A program made the position numbers and the translations under genes. A DNA stretch of 57,718 bases, from contig CAMXYK010000008.1 in NCBI GenBank assembly GCA_947253155.1, positions 1 through 57,718 of the forward strand, in the 5' to 3' direction. Below the pieces are notes generated by a model. The model was not told the DNA's origin, did not search any database, and was given only the letters and a program-made list of their open reading frames with translations. Each line of letters opens with the position of its first letter. Position 1 is the first letter of the stretch. The DNA is from an uncultured Bifidobacteriaceae bacterium. GTDB lineage: Bacteria; Actinomycetota; Actinomycetes; Actinomycetales; Bifidobacteriaceae. Shown here one piece after another: positions 16,874-25,060 of this stretch.

Positions 16874-17917
16874 CTACGAGTTTTTGCGCTCGTTCACTAG
16901 TGTAGTAAGCTGCCAAATTTCTTCGCCAATATCAATTCCGCGAGGGCATTGTCTTGAACACGCTCTAACTGACTGGCACGCGCTAATACCGTCGCTACTA
17001 TCTACTAAATCAAGACGATGCTCAGTTTCACTATCCCTGGAATCGTAAATAAAACGCGCCGCGTTAATCAAAGCAGCAGGCCCCATAAACGCCTCTCCTC
17101 CGGCGTAAATTGGGCATATTCCTTCGCAAGCTCCGCACATAATGCAGTTACTTAAAAGCTCAAATTTTTGCAACTCTTCAGGGTGCTGCAAAAATTCAAT
17201 AAGCTTGAATCTTCCTTCAGTATTCCGCACAGAAACGTCCGCTGCTTGTAAATATGGTTCTAAACGTTTTATTTGCGCAATCATAGGCGAAAGATCGCAT
17301 ATAAGATCTCGCTGAACTGCAAATCCTGCTAACGGCGCAAGCTCAATAATGCCAAAACTGCCATTATTTTGAGCTGCAGTTTCTTTAGATTCTTGCAGTA
17401 AAATCGGCGATTTTGCTAAATTTTCTCTGCTTGCAGTGCCAGTTTTTCTAAATCCGCGCGATTGCACGTTATTATTTGCTTCGGGACGCGCGTTCGCGCC
17501 TATTGTTGCGCTGCATAGTAGAGTCGGCATTCCGTTGACGTTTGCAGCGTCGGAACCACACACGCCGTGGCCGCAAGAGTAGCGAAAAGCTAAAGTTGGG
17601 TCGATTGTGCGCTTAATAGTTAGCAAGCAGTTAAGAATAGTATCCGTGGAACGAACGCGTAAATTGTAATCTTGAACCCAATGCTTGCCTTGAATGCGCT
17701 TCATAGAAGGAACAGAAGATTCAGCAGCACTATCTTCTTTTTGTGCAGAATCTACTTTTGCAAAAGGATTACTACGCTTTTTTCGAGCAAAAGGACTTTC
17801 GTGACGTTTTCGCACGAGTTTAGTAGCGTCTTCAGAATTTTGCGTTTCTTCTAACGGCGCAAAGCGGGAAATACGTAAGGTAACAAGCGCAGTGTTATTG
17901 CGAAGCTCATTACTCAT
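16874..17917 (-). CDS. sdhB: Succinate dehydrogenase/fumarate reductase iron-sulfur subunit (orphan)
   Basis: This is the electron-transfer subunit of succinate:quinone oxidoreductase or fumarate reductase. The N-terminal [2Fe-2S] site is Cys115, Cys120, Asp123 and Cys135 (CGHGVCGSD...LLC), with Asp in the third position as in some SdhB proteins. The C-terminal ferredoxin part has CIMCGACEGICP (about 255-266) and CQSVRACSRQCPRG (about 313-326). At 347 residues it is about 100 longer than usual, through two low-complexity inserts: Lys/Arg/Ser-rich at about 26-70 and Asn/Ser/Lys-rich at about 141-187. ATG 17917 has an ideal GGAGGTAG. No flavoprotein or membrane-anchor subunit lies next to it; instead it is bracketed by two copies of a structured element. 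A partner may lie outside the window. Confidence 0.88.
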   Translation of the reverse strand: MSNELRNNTALVTLRISRFAPLEETQNSEDATKLVRKRHESPFARKKRSNPFAKVDSAQKEDSAAESSVPSMKRIQGKHWVQDYNLRVRSTDTILNCLLTIKRTIDPTLAFRYSCGHGVCGSDAANVNGMPTLLCSATIGANARPEANNNVQSRGFRKTGTASRENLAKSPILLQESKETAAQNNGSFGIIELAPLAGFAVQRDLICDLSPMIAQIKRLEPYLQAADVSVRNTEGRFKLIEFLQHPEELQKFELLSNCIMCGACEGICPIYAGGEAFMGPAALINAARFIYDSRDSETEHRLDLVDSSDGISACQSVRACSRQCPRGIDIGEEIWQLTTLVNERKNS

Positions 17918-18029
17918 TGCGCGCTACCTCCAATTACGTACTACTATAGTTTGCCACAATACTTGCACAGAACTATAACCGATTGCGTCGTTATTCATTC
18001 ATGTGGATACCAGTGTGGTAGAGATTTGA

Positions 18030-18237
18030 GATTTTTCGCACTGAACGAGGGACGCTCGCGCGGTTAACGCGCTCGCTGCTGAGCTTGCGTTGAAAGCACA
18101 CCGTGCTTTCAACTTGAGCAAGCTCACGCTCCGAGTTGCTTTCGCGCGCGCAATGCTGCGCGAAAGCAGGTCGTCGCGCATGCGAGGAGAGAAATCCCCC
18201 AAAACTCGCGCCACAGCAAGCAAATTGCAATATAAAC
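18030..18237. repeat. Structured intergenic element, copy B
   Basis: This second copy lies between sdhB and the LOG gene. Outer arms are TGAGCTTGC (18080-18088) and GCAAGCTCA (18118-18126); inner arms are TTGAAAGCAC (18090-18099) and GTGCTTTCAA (18103-18112). A third hairpin has arms GCTTTCGCGC (18138-18147) and GCGCGAAAGC (18158-18167). A tail hairpin at 18182-18211 is identical to 26-55. It ends with AGCAAATTGCAATATAAAC, like copy A. The rest of 17918-18294 holds no gene. Confidence 0.85.
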
Positions 18238-18294
18238 TTATACGCAACTGTAAAAGAATTATCGCTTTTGATTAAAAATGCGACTCGATTAATC

Positions 18295-19095
18295 TTAATT
18301 AGTACCGGACGCAATTCGCACGGCTTCTAGCGGATCGTCCGTAATAGCAAATAAGTGCGGATCGATTGAGGAAATCAATCCGCGGCTAGTCACAGCAGAT
18401 TGCAACCAATCAATTAAGCCCTTCCAATACTCAGTTCCAAAAAGCACAACCGGCACGCGAGCAACCTTATGTGTTTGCACAAGAGTTAAAGCTTCGAACA
18501 TTTCATCCATTGTGCCAAAACCGCCAGGACACACAATAATCGCCGAAGAATACTTCATAAACATTGTTTTGCGCACGAAGAAATACCTAAATTGCATGCC
18601 AAGATTAATCCACTTGTTTAAGCCCTGCTCATGCGGAAGCTCAATACCCAAGCCCACCGAAGTGCCACCAGCCTCCGCAGCACCACGATTAGCAGCCTCC
18701 ATAATTCCAGGTCCGCCGCCAGTTATAACCGCAAAACCTCGTTTTACAAGCTCAGCACCAATCGTTCGAGCAGCAGCATACTCCGGCTCACCATCTTTTA
18801 TGCGCGCCGAACCAAAAACGCTAACAGCTTTACCCAAGCCCGCAAGAGCGTCAAAACCGTCAACAAACTCAGCTTGAATACGAAGCGCACGCCACGGATC
18901 AGCACTTCGCCAATCCCACTTATTATCCCTATCTGCTCCAACGCCCGTGGCAAGCTGCTGAGTACTATCTTTGCGAAGAAGCGTTTCGGTAGTGCTTTCT
19001 TTAGGAATCATAGAGCCTCGCATAAGCACAGAGCCGCGATGATACGTGTTATTCCATGGAGGAACATCTACTGAAAAATCCTCTTGACTATTCAT
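18295..19095 (-). CDS. LOG-family phosphoribohydrolase (TIGR00730)
   Basis: This 266-residue Rossmann-fold protein is of the LOG (Lonely Guy) family. Characterised members hydrolyse nucleoside 5'-monophosphates, including cytokinin precursors, to base and ribose 5-phosphate. The two family motifs are present: GGGPGIMEAANRGA (about 132-145) and PGGFGTMDEMFE (about 198-209), which hold the catalytic Arg and Glu. An N-terminal extension of about 65 residues precedes the core. ATG at 19095 has GGAG about 13 bases upstream, a long spacing. The biological substrate in bacteria of this type is not known. It may be co-transcribed with sdhB, with element B between them. Confidence 0.9.
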   Translation of the reverse strand: MNSQEDFSVDVPPWNNTYHRGSVLMRGSMIPKESTTETLLRKDSTQQLATGVGADRDNKWDWRSADPWRALRIQAEFVDGFDALAGLGKAVSVFGSARIKDGEPEYAAARTIGAELVKRGFAVITGGGPGIMEAANRGAAEAGGTSVGLGIELPHEQGLNKWINLGMQFRYFFVRKTMFMKYSSAIIVCPGGFGTMDEMFEALTLVQTHKVARVPVVLFGTEYWKGLIDWLQSAVTSRGLISSIDPHLFAITDDPLEAVRIASGTN

Positions 19096-19141
19096 AACTA
19101 TTCCACACTCCTAAAAAATACTTTAGATAGTCCTAACAACC

Positions 19142-19179
19142 AGTTACAAAACTAGTTACAAAACTAGTTACAAAAGTTA
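19142..19179 (-). repeat. 12-bp tandem repeat at the nhaA stop
   Basis: On the minus strand, three units of TTTTGTAACTAG follow the nhaA TAA. Each unit carries a TAA and a TAG. Confidence 0.8.
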
Positions 19180-20436
19180 ATCTTCAACTTCGTCCAGCTC
19201 TTCTTCCATATGCTTCGATTGCATAGAAAGCATGAATCCCGAAACGCCAGCAGCCACAATAGAAGCAACAAGCACACCAAAACGAGCTTCAGCAGACAAA
19301 TCTGCGTCCGAATACGCAAGAGAAGCAATAAGAAGCGAAACCGTAAAACCAATACCGCATGCGCACGCAGTTGGAAGCAAATCTACAACGCGCAAACCAT
19401 CTGGAACTTTTAAGCCAAGAACGCGCTTCGACAACCAAGCAGTTATCATAATTCCCAATGGTTTTCCAATAACAAGAGCAATAGTTATGGCAATAAGAAT
19501 TGGAGATAAGAATAATTCCCATGTAAGCGTTTCAAAATGCACGCCGGTTGCAAAAAGCGCAAAAATAGGTAACGCTACTAAAGCAGATACAGGCTGAATT
19601 TTTTCGCGATAACGTTCAGCTCGCAAAGTTTTTTCTCCATGAACTAAATGCGCAGGAGTGAGCAATCCAACCATTACGCCAGCTAAAGTTGGGTGCACAC
19701 CTGCTTCATACATCATTACCCAAGCCACAATGCCAACTAGCGCCACAAGCGGCCAAGGCACATGCTTAAGACGTACTAAAGTAGTCCAAATAAGTCCGCA
19801 AACAACTACTCCAACAAACCAATACCACGCGTTTAAAGAAGAGAAGAATACTGCAATAAGTGCAATGCCAAGCAAATCGTCAACAGTTGCAAGAGTCATT
19901 AAGAATGCGCGCAAAGCATGCGGCAAAGTTTTTGCGAATAGCGCAAGAACCGCAAGCGAGAATGCAATATCGGTTGCTGTTGGAATAGCCCAACCGTCAC
20001 GAACCATGTCCAAGGTTGGCAAAGCGCCAGAAGTAAGACGCATAATCTCCTGGCCTGCGTGAAGTTCTGAAAATACGGTTACTGTAGCAACAAACAGCAA
20101 AGGTGGCATAATCATTCCACCTACTGCGCAAATCATTGGCATTGCAGCAGCGCGAGGATCCGAAAGAGAACCTGCAATAAGCTCATGTTTTAAATCAAGA
20201 CCAACAGAAAGGAAGAAAATAGTTAGCACGCCGTCCTGCACCCAGTGGCTAATCGACATGTGAATATTAGTAAAAGGAATGCCAATATGCGTATGCGAAA
20301 CCGCCTCAAAAATTGGCGCAGTTACAGGAATATTAGCAAGAAGAAGGCCAGAAAGAGCAAATCCAAGCATAATTAAGCCCGAAATTCGCTCGTTATTAGC
20401 AATATTGCAAATTATTCTCCAACTACGTCGTAACAT
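19177..20436 (-). CDS. nhaA: Na+/H+ antiporter NhaA
   Basis: NhaA exchanges protons for Na+ or Li+ across the cytoplasmic membrane. The 419-residue product has about 12 membrane segments. It shows the conserved PTATDIAFSLAVLALF segment and the adjacent LATVDDLLGIALIAVFFSS, whose Asp pair is the ion-binding site of the family. A Glu/Asp-rich cytoplasmic tail (EEELDEVED) ends the protein. ATG at 20436 has GAGAGG upstream with a 12-base gap. It is separate from the LOG gene by only about 80 bases and could be co-transcribed with it. Confidence 0.95.
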   Translation of the reverse strand: MLRRSWRIICNIANNERISGLIMLGFALSGLLLANIPVTAPIFEAVSHTHIGIPFTNIHMSISHWVQDGVLTIFFLSVGLDLKHELIAGSLSDPRAAAMPMICAVGGMIMPPLLFVATVTVFSELHAGQEIMRLTSGALPTLDMVRDGWAIPTATDIAFSLAVLALFAKTLPHALRAFLMTLATVDDLLGIALIAVFFSSLNAWYWFVGVVVCGLIWTTLVRLKHVPWPLVALVGIVAWVMMYEAGVHPTLAGVMVGLLTPAHLVHGEKTLRAERYREKIQPVSALVALPIFALFATGVHFETLTWELFLSPILIAITIALVIGKPLGIMITAWLSKRVLGLKVPDGLRVVDLLPTACACGIGFTVSLLIASLAYSDADLSAEARFGVLVASIVAAGVSGFMLSMQSKHMEEELDEVED

Positions 20437-20540
20437 GCGTAATTATTTCCTCTCTAAGTTATAAAAAATACGCTAAAAAATACTCTAATTTTGCAGCACT
20501 TTTAGTATAACCGAGAGGGATAAACCAGCGAGTTGAGATA

Positions 20541-20570
20541 AAAAAAACGCGAGGCAAATGCTTCGCGTTT
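20541..20570 (-). terminator. Terminator after tRNA-Arg
   Basis: On the minus strand the arms AAACGCGA and TCGCGTTT are followed by TTTTTATC, directly after the tRNA. Confidence 0.85.
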
Positions 20571-20576
20571 CGTTTG

Positions 20577-20650
20577 TGCGCCAGACAGGATTCGAACCTG
20601 CAACCTTCTGATCCGTAGTCAGATGCTCTAATCCGTTGGGCTACTGGCGC
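20577..20650 (-). tRNA. tRNA-Arg (anticodon ACG)
   Basis: The minus strand folds as a tRNA. Acceptor arms GCGCCAG and CTGGCGC pair; the D arm contains AGCCCAACGGATTAGAGC; the anticodon loop CTACGGA sits on stem TCTGA/TCAGA and gives anticodon ACG. The T arm is GCAGG-TTCGAAT-CCTGT, and the discriminator base is A. CCA is not encoded. ACG (wobble inosine) reads CGU, CGC and CGA. Confidence 0.97.
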
Positions 20651-20725
20651 ATGTTTTCCGGCCTCAAGAACCTTGTTCTTGTTTCCGGCAACTTGACTAA
20701 TATACAACCATCTGCTTAAAAACAC

Positions 20726-20751
20726 AAACCCCGGCGTGTCGGCCGGGGTTT
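20726..20751 (-). terminator. Terminator of the clpP operon
   Basis: The arms AAACCCCGGC and GCCGGGGTTT are followed on the minus strand by GTGTTTTTAAG, 20 bases after the clpP2 stop. Confidence 0.9.
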
Positions 20752-20771
20752 ACTGTGTTTGCGCGCACAAA

Positions 20772-21446
20772 CTACTGGCGGCTGCTAAGAACTTTGTCTA
20801 CCATTCCGTAATCTTTAGCTTCTTGAGCAGTTAGAATAGTGTCAACTTCAATATCTTTATGAATGCGCTCAATATCTTGACCAGTATGCTTTGCAAGCGT
20901 ATTTTCCAACCAAGTGCGCAAGCGCAACATTTCTTTAGCTTGAAGCTCAATTTCAGTTGCTTTGCCAAAATCTTGACCCATTGCAGGCTGATGAATAAGC
21001 ACCCTAGCATTAGGCAAAATCATGCGCTTACCTTGAGCTCCAGCCGCAAGTATGATTGCAGCAGCAGAAGCAGCCTGACCCAAGCACACTGTTTGAACAT
21101 CCGGCTTAATGTACTGCATAGTGTCATAGATCGCAGTCATAGCAGTCATGGAACCACCAGGCGAATTAATATACATCATCACGTCGCGATCCGGATTCAT
21201 GCTTTCCAACACAAGAAGCTGAGCCATAATATCGTCAGCAGAAGTGTCGTCAACCTGAACACCCATAAAAATAATACGATCGTCAAACAGCTTCGTGTAC
21301 GGATCTTGAGTTTTTAAACCATAAGGCGTTTGCTCACCAAATTGAGGCAAAATATAACGGTTAGTAAAACGCTGAGCGGAAGCAACGCCGCCAAAACCAG
21401 CTAAACGCTCCGCGCGCGCCACAAACTTTGCTTCTTCACTTGCCAT
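20772..21446 (-). CDS. clpP2: ATP-dependent Clp protease proteolytic subunit 2
   Basis: This serine peptidase of the ClpP family forms the barrel that degrades proteins fed by ClpX or ClpC. Catalytic Ser127 is in GQAASAAA and His152 in LIHQPAMG; the Asp is expected near IEVDTILTA. The 224 residues include an N-terminal extension of about 30 compared with E. coli ClpP. It starts 3 bases after the stop of the first clpP, so the two are translationally linked. In actinobacteria ClpP1 and ClpP2 form a mixed tetradecamer; that these two do so is inference from family and order. Confidence 0.95.
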   Translation of the reverse strand: MASEEAKFVARAERLAGFGGVASAQRFTNRYILPQFGEQTPYGLKTQDPYTKLFDDRIIFMGVQVDDTSADDIMAQLLVLESMNPDRDVMMYINSPGGSMTAMTAIYDTMQYIKPDVQTVCLGQAASAAAIILAAGAQGKRMILPNARVLIHQPAMGQDFGKATEIELQAKEMLRLRTWLENTLAKHTGQDIERIHKDIEVDTILTAQEAKDYGMVDKVLSSRQ

Positions 21447-21449
21447 AAG

Positions 21450-22061
21450 TTACTCCTCACCACGCATAGAAGCAGGAGTGGTCACAATCTTATCTACAAA
21501 ACCATACTCCAACGCTTGTTGAGCTGTAAACCAATGATCGTACTCGTTATCTCGGTAAATTTCCTCAACAGTATGACCAGTCTGCTTTGCTGTTAATTCA
21601 GAAAGCGTTTTCTTCATATCCATAATCAACTCTGCGTTAATACGAACATCCGTAGCAGTTCCGCCAACGCCGCCAGAAGGCTGATGCATAAGCACGCGCG
21701 CATGAGACGTAATATAACGCTTACCCGGCGTTCCAGAGCTAAGCAGGAACTGACCCATTGAAGCAGCCATACCAACTGCAATAGTTGCAACATCCGGCTC
21801 GATTAGCTGCATAGTGTCGTAAATTGCCATACCGGCGGTAATAGAGCCGCCAGGAGAATTAATATACAACCAAATATCCTTCTTAGGATCTTCTGCAGCA
21901 AGCATCAACATCTGAGCGCAGATGACATTAGCATTCTCGTCTTTTACTTCAGATCCCAACCAAATAATGCGATCTTTTAATAACCGGTTAAAAATAGGAT
22001 CGGTTGGGGATGCCGCTTCAGCCTGTTCCATCACGGGAGAAGTTGTAAAAAGCTCAGTCAC
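21450..22061 (-). CDS. clpP1: ATP-dependent Clp protease proteolytic subunit 1
   Basis: This is the first subunit of the ClpP1P2 pair. Catalytic Ser101 is in VGMAASMGQ, His126 in VLMHQPSGG, and the Asp is probably Asp175 in DNEYDHWF. The 203-residue length is typical, and YINSPGGSITAG (about 66-77) is the family motif. The start is GTG at 22061, with AAGGAG 7 bases upstream. It lies 34 bases downstream of the ClC gene, so transcription from further upstream (tig) is possible. Confidence 0.95.
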   Translation of the reverse strand: MTELFTTSPVMEQAEAASPTDPIFNRLLKDRIIWLGSEVKDENANVICAQMLMLAAEDPKKDIWLYINSPGGSITAGMAIYDTMQLIEPDVATIAVGMAASMGQFLLSSGTPGKRYITSHARVLMHQPSGGVGGTATDVRINAELIMDMKKTLSELTAKQTGHTVEEIYRDNEYDHWFTAQQALEYGFVDKIVTTPASMRGEE

Positions 22062-22094
22062 ATTATCTCCTTACCATAAATGATTATTACTAGA

Positions 22095-23549
22095 TTATCG
22101 TGTGCGCGTGACCGTAAAACAAGAATGCGAAATAAAACGCTCGACACAATTAGCTACAAAATTAGACACGATTACAGCAAATAGCATAAGAATAAGTAGC
22201 ACAAACGGTGCGTTTACTAATTCAGCAACTAAAAGCCACGCCATAATTGGAGCTTTTCTGGAAGACGCAAGTAAAGAAGCGGCACCAATAATAGCTACAG
22301 AAATTGCAGATACTTGCGAGATGCCAGATACTTGCGGAATACCAAATGCTGAGGAGAAAATAGCGTATAAAATCACGCCGACGCAAGCGCCAGTTGAAAT
22401 ACTAGGTTGCAGCACGCCGCCGGAAGCGCCGCATCGCAAAACAAGCAAAGTCGCAAGCATTTTCATTACTGCAAGAATCAGCAAAATAATCGTAATATTC
22501 GAGTTAACTGCTGCTGCATTCGGAAGACTAGATGCAGAAAACGCAAACTGCGAAAGCGACCTTCCATTGCCCATAATATGCGGAAAACGGCAAGCTACGA
22601 TACCAATAATTAAGCCGGCTAAAGGCATAAAATACAGCATTTTTGCTCCGTGCAAAGCATGAGTGCGACACCAAATAATACCCAAGCGAAAAACGTAACC
22701 AACTAAACCACACACCGCACCAACAGCAACAGCTAAAGCGCAAACTTGCCAAGAAATCGCGCAAGAAGATTGAGGAATGTTATAGTAGTGAGAATGATGC
22801 AGTAAAAATTCAACAACAAACGCCGAAACATAATTCATAACAAGAGCAAAAGGCAAGCAATACAAGCGCTCCGAGCGCGCAATATTTTTAACTACATTAA
22901 CTATTACATTGCCATTTTCGCGATTTAGCCACGCGTAAAAACCAAAGCCCTGAGATTTATTAAGCAAGCCTAGCGAAAGCACAGTGCCAGCTAAAGGCGC
23001 GTGATACACTGCAGCCAAGCCTGCTCCTGCAGCGGAAGCAACAAGTATGCGCTGAGTTTTAGCAGACAAGTGAAAAATACCGCTGAAACGCTGCGCAATC
23101 ATTGCCGCCAATTCTCGCGGAGCTACTTCCCTGCCGATTGAAATTCCAGAACCAACAATGCCAATTTGCAGCAAAACATGCGCAATAGTAGAGAAAATTG
23201 GCATTTTGTTTCCGCTAACAGCTTGCGGAATAGTAACGATTCGAGGAGGATTCTTTCTTTTTCGAAGAAAATACCACGCTAGTGCAGCAATAGTCATCGC
23301 TATTGTGCAAGATAGCACGTAACGATACCAAGGAAGCGCTGAAAATACAGTGTTTTTAGCAGATTCAACTGAGCCAAAAGCCAAGTATTGCGCTGCGTAA
23401 AAAACAAGCGTAAGAACTGTTGCGCCTAAGCCGGTAAGAACGCCAAGAAGAATAGAGGCTGCGGCAAAACGCGCTACTCGAATTGCGAAATTAAGTAATC
23501 GGCTAAATCCGCTACGAGCTTCAAGCTTCGTTTCAGCACTACTATTCAT
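22095..23549 (-). CDS. ClC-family chloride channel/transporter
   Basis: This membrane protein of about 484 residues has 10-12 hydrophobic segments and the ClC landmarks. GSGISIGREVAP (about 135-146) stands for the two helix-end motifs GSGIP and GREGP, here with Val-Ala instead of Gly-Pro; GGVLQPSISTGA (about 380-391) stands for the GxFxP region. The Glu of GRE corresponds to the gating glutamate of CLC exchangers, so Cl-/H+ exchange is possible. I start at ATG 23549; a TTG four codons earlier (23561) is open but has a poor site. It sits between tig and the clpP pair, which are often adjacent in other actinobacteria. Confidence 0.88.
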   Translation of the reverse strand: MNSSAETKLEARSGFSRLLNFAIRVARFAAASILLGVLTGLGATVLTLVFYAAQYLAFGSVESAKNTVFSALPWYRYVLSCTIAMTIAALAWYFLRKRKNPPRIVTIPQAVSGNKMPIFSTIAHVLLQIGIVGSGISIGREVAPRELAAMIAQRFSGIFHLSAKTQRILVASAAGAGLAAVYHAPLAGTVLSLGLLNKSQGFGFYAWLNRENGNVIVNVVKNIARSERLYCLPFALVMNYVSAFVVEFLLHHSHYYNIPQSSCAISWQVCALAVAVGAVCGLVGYVFRLGIIWCRTHALHGAKMLYFMPLAGLIIGIVACRFPHIMGNGRSLSQFAFSASSLPNAAAVNSNITIILLILAVMKMLATLLVLRCGASGGVLQPSISTGACVGVILYAIFSSAFGIPQVSGISQVSAISVAIIGAASLLASSRKAPIMAWLLVAELVNAPFVLLILMLFAVIVSNFVANCVERFISHSCFTVTRTR

Positions 23550-23573
23550 AACGTCTCGCAATTCTTAATAAAG

Positions 23574-23612
23574 TTAAGACCCGGCAGAAGAATAATTCCG
23601 CCAGGTCTTAAT
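23574..23612. terminator. Terminator after tig
   Basis: The imperfect arms TTAAGACC-c-GGC and GCC-a-GGTCTTAA end in an A/T tract on both strands. It lies 47 bases after the tig stop. Confidence 0.7.
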
Positions 23613-23658
23613 TAAAGCCGTTACGAAGTAACGTAGAATTTAGTTAATTCTACTACTT

Positions 23659-25008
23659 CTACTTGGAAAGCTCGTCAGCAACAGCAGCAGCCTTAGTTGC
23701 AGCTTGTACGCTTTCGTCTTCCTCGTCATCCTCAGACAAGAATGCGCTCAAATCGAGAGCCTCGCCGCCGGAAACGAACTTTACAGCACGCATACCAGCA
23801 AGCAAGCCCTTAGAGCGAGCAACTTCCTGCACTGCAGAGCCAAGCTGACCGTTGTTAACGATTGCGTTAATGAACTGGTTTGGATCCATGCCGTACTGCT
23901 GAGCAACAGAAACCAAGAAGTTGGTAACGTCTGCCTGGGACACAGAAACATCAAGGCTTTCTGCCAAAGCATCGAGAACCATCTGGTCGCGAAGTTCCTT
24001 CTCCGCAGCCTTCTGAGCTTCATCCTTCTGCTTCTTAGTAGCCTTTTCAGGATCTGGAGTCATGCCCTTCAAATGCTCAGAAACAGCCTTATCCAACACG
24101 CCCTTAGGAACAGGAATCTCAACTTCTTCCTGAAGCTTTGCAAGGAATGCGTCACGAGCGTTAGTTGCCTGACGACCTTCAGCAGCCTGCTCGCAAGCCT
24201 TGCGAATATCTGCCTTCAATTCCTTCAAAGTATCGAACTCGGAAGCTTCCTTAGCGAACTCATCATCAAGTTCTGGCAATTCCTGAGTCTTTACGGAATT
24301 AACCTTAACCTTAATCTGAGCCTTCTCGCCCTTGTGCTTACCGGATTCAAGAGTTCCCTCAAAAGTGGTCTCTTCGCCGGCAGAAAGGCTATCCAAAGCC
24401 TCATCCAAACCGTCAAGCAACACGCCGGAACCGATTTCGTAGCTTACGCCTTCCTGAGCGTCAACTACTTCGTCGTTAATGCGAGCTTCCAAATCAATAT
24501 TGGTGAAATCACCCTTAGCTGCAGGACGATCAACACTCACCAAAGTAGCAAAGCGCTGACGGAGGCCTTCCAAGCGAGCCTTAACGTCCTTGTCGGAAAC
24601 CTTTGGCTTCTCAACTTCAATCTCAACGCCCTTGAACTTGTTCAACTTGAAATCTGGACGACGCTCAACAGTGACAACAAACTTAAGAGTTGCGTCTTCA
24701 GCAGTTGACGTAGGAACTTCCTGAACGTCAAATTCTGGCTGATCCATTGGGCGAATCTTCTTTTCTTCCAAAGCCCTAGAATAAAGCTCTGGTACAGCGG
24801 AATTTACGGCTTCACCAGCAACAGCTGCAAAACCGACGCGCTGATCTACGATCTTACCTGGCACGTGTCCCTTGCGGAAACCTGGTACATTAATTTGCTT
24901 AGCAATATCTTTACGAGCTTCGTCCAAGAATGGCTTGAAGTCTTCGAGATCTGCGGTAATGGTGAGCTTAACCTTAGTTGGCTCAAGATTCCTGACGCTG
25001 ATTTTCAC
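23659..25008 (-). CDS. tig: Trigger factor (ribosome-associated chaperone and PPIase)
   Basis: Trigger factor binds near the exit tunnel of the ribosome and folds nascent chains. The ribosome-binding loop GFRKGHVP is at 43-50, the FKBP-type domain spans about 160-250, and the helical chaperone arms make up the rest. The 449-residue length is normal for the family, with an acidic tail (LSEDDEEDESVQ). GTG at 25008 has AGGAG 8 bases upstream. A terminator separates it from ClC and clpP1P2. Confidence 0.96.
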   Translation of the reverse strand: MKISVRNLEPTKVKLTITADLEDFKPFLDEARKDIAKQINVPGFRKGHVPGKIVDQRVGFAAVAGEAVNSAVPELYSRALEEKKIRPMDQPEFDVQEVPTSTAEDATLKFVVTVERRPDFKLNKFKGVEIEVEKPKVSDKDVKARLEGLRQRFATLVSVDRPAAKGDFTNIDLEARINDEVVDAQEGVSYEIGSGVLLDGLDEALDSLSAGEETTFEGTLESGKHKGEKAQIKVKVNSVKTQELPELDDEFAKEASEFDTLKELKADIRKACEQAAEGRQATNARDAFLAKLQEEVEIPVPKGVLDKAVSEHLKGMTPDPEKATKKQKDEAQKAAEKELRDQMVLDALAESLDVSVSQADVTNFLVSVAQQYGMDPNQFINAIVNNGQLGSAVQEVARSKGLLAGMRAVKFVSGGEALDLSAFLSEDDEEDESVQAATKAAAVADELSK

Positions 25009-25060
25009 GCTTGCGCTCCTGAAATTACGTTTTTCTTATCTCTGCCGTATGGCACAACCG

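Noticed and set aside
20459..20725. Minus-strand 88-codon open frame reading APVAQRIRASDYGSEGCRFES
   Set aside because: It is the translation of the tRNA-Arg gene and its flanks, a well-known artefact.
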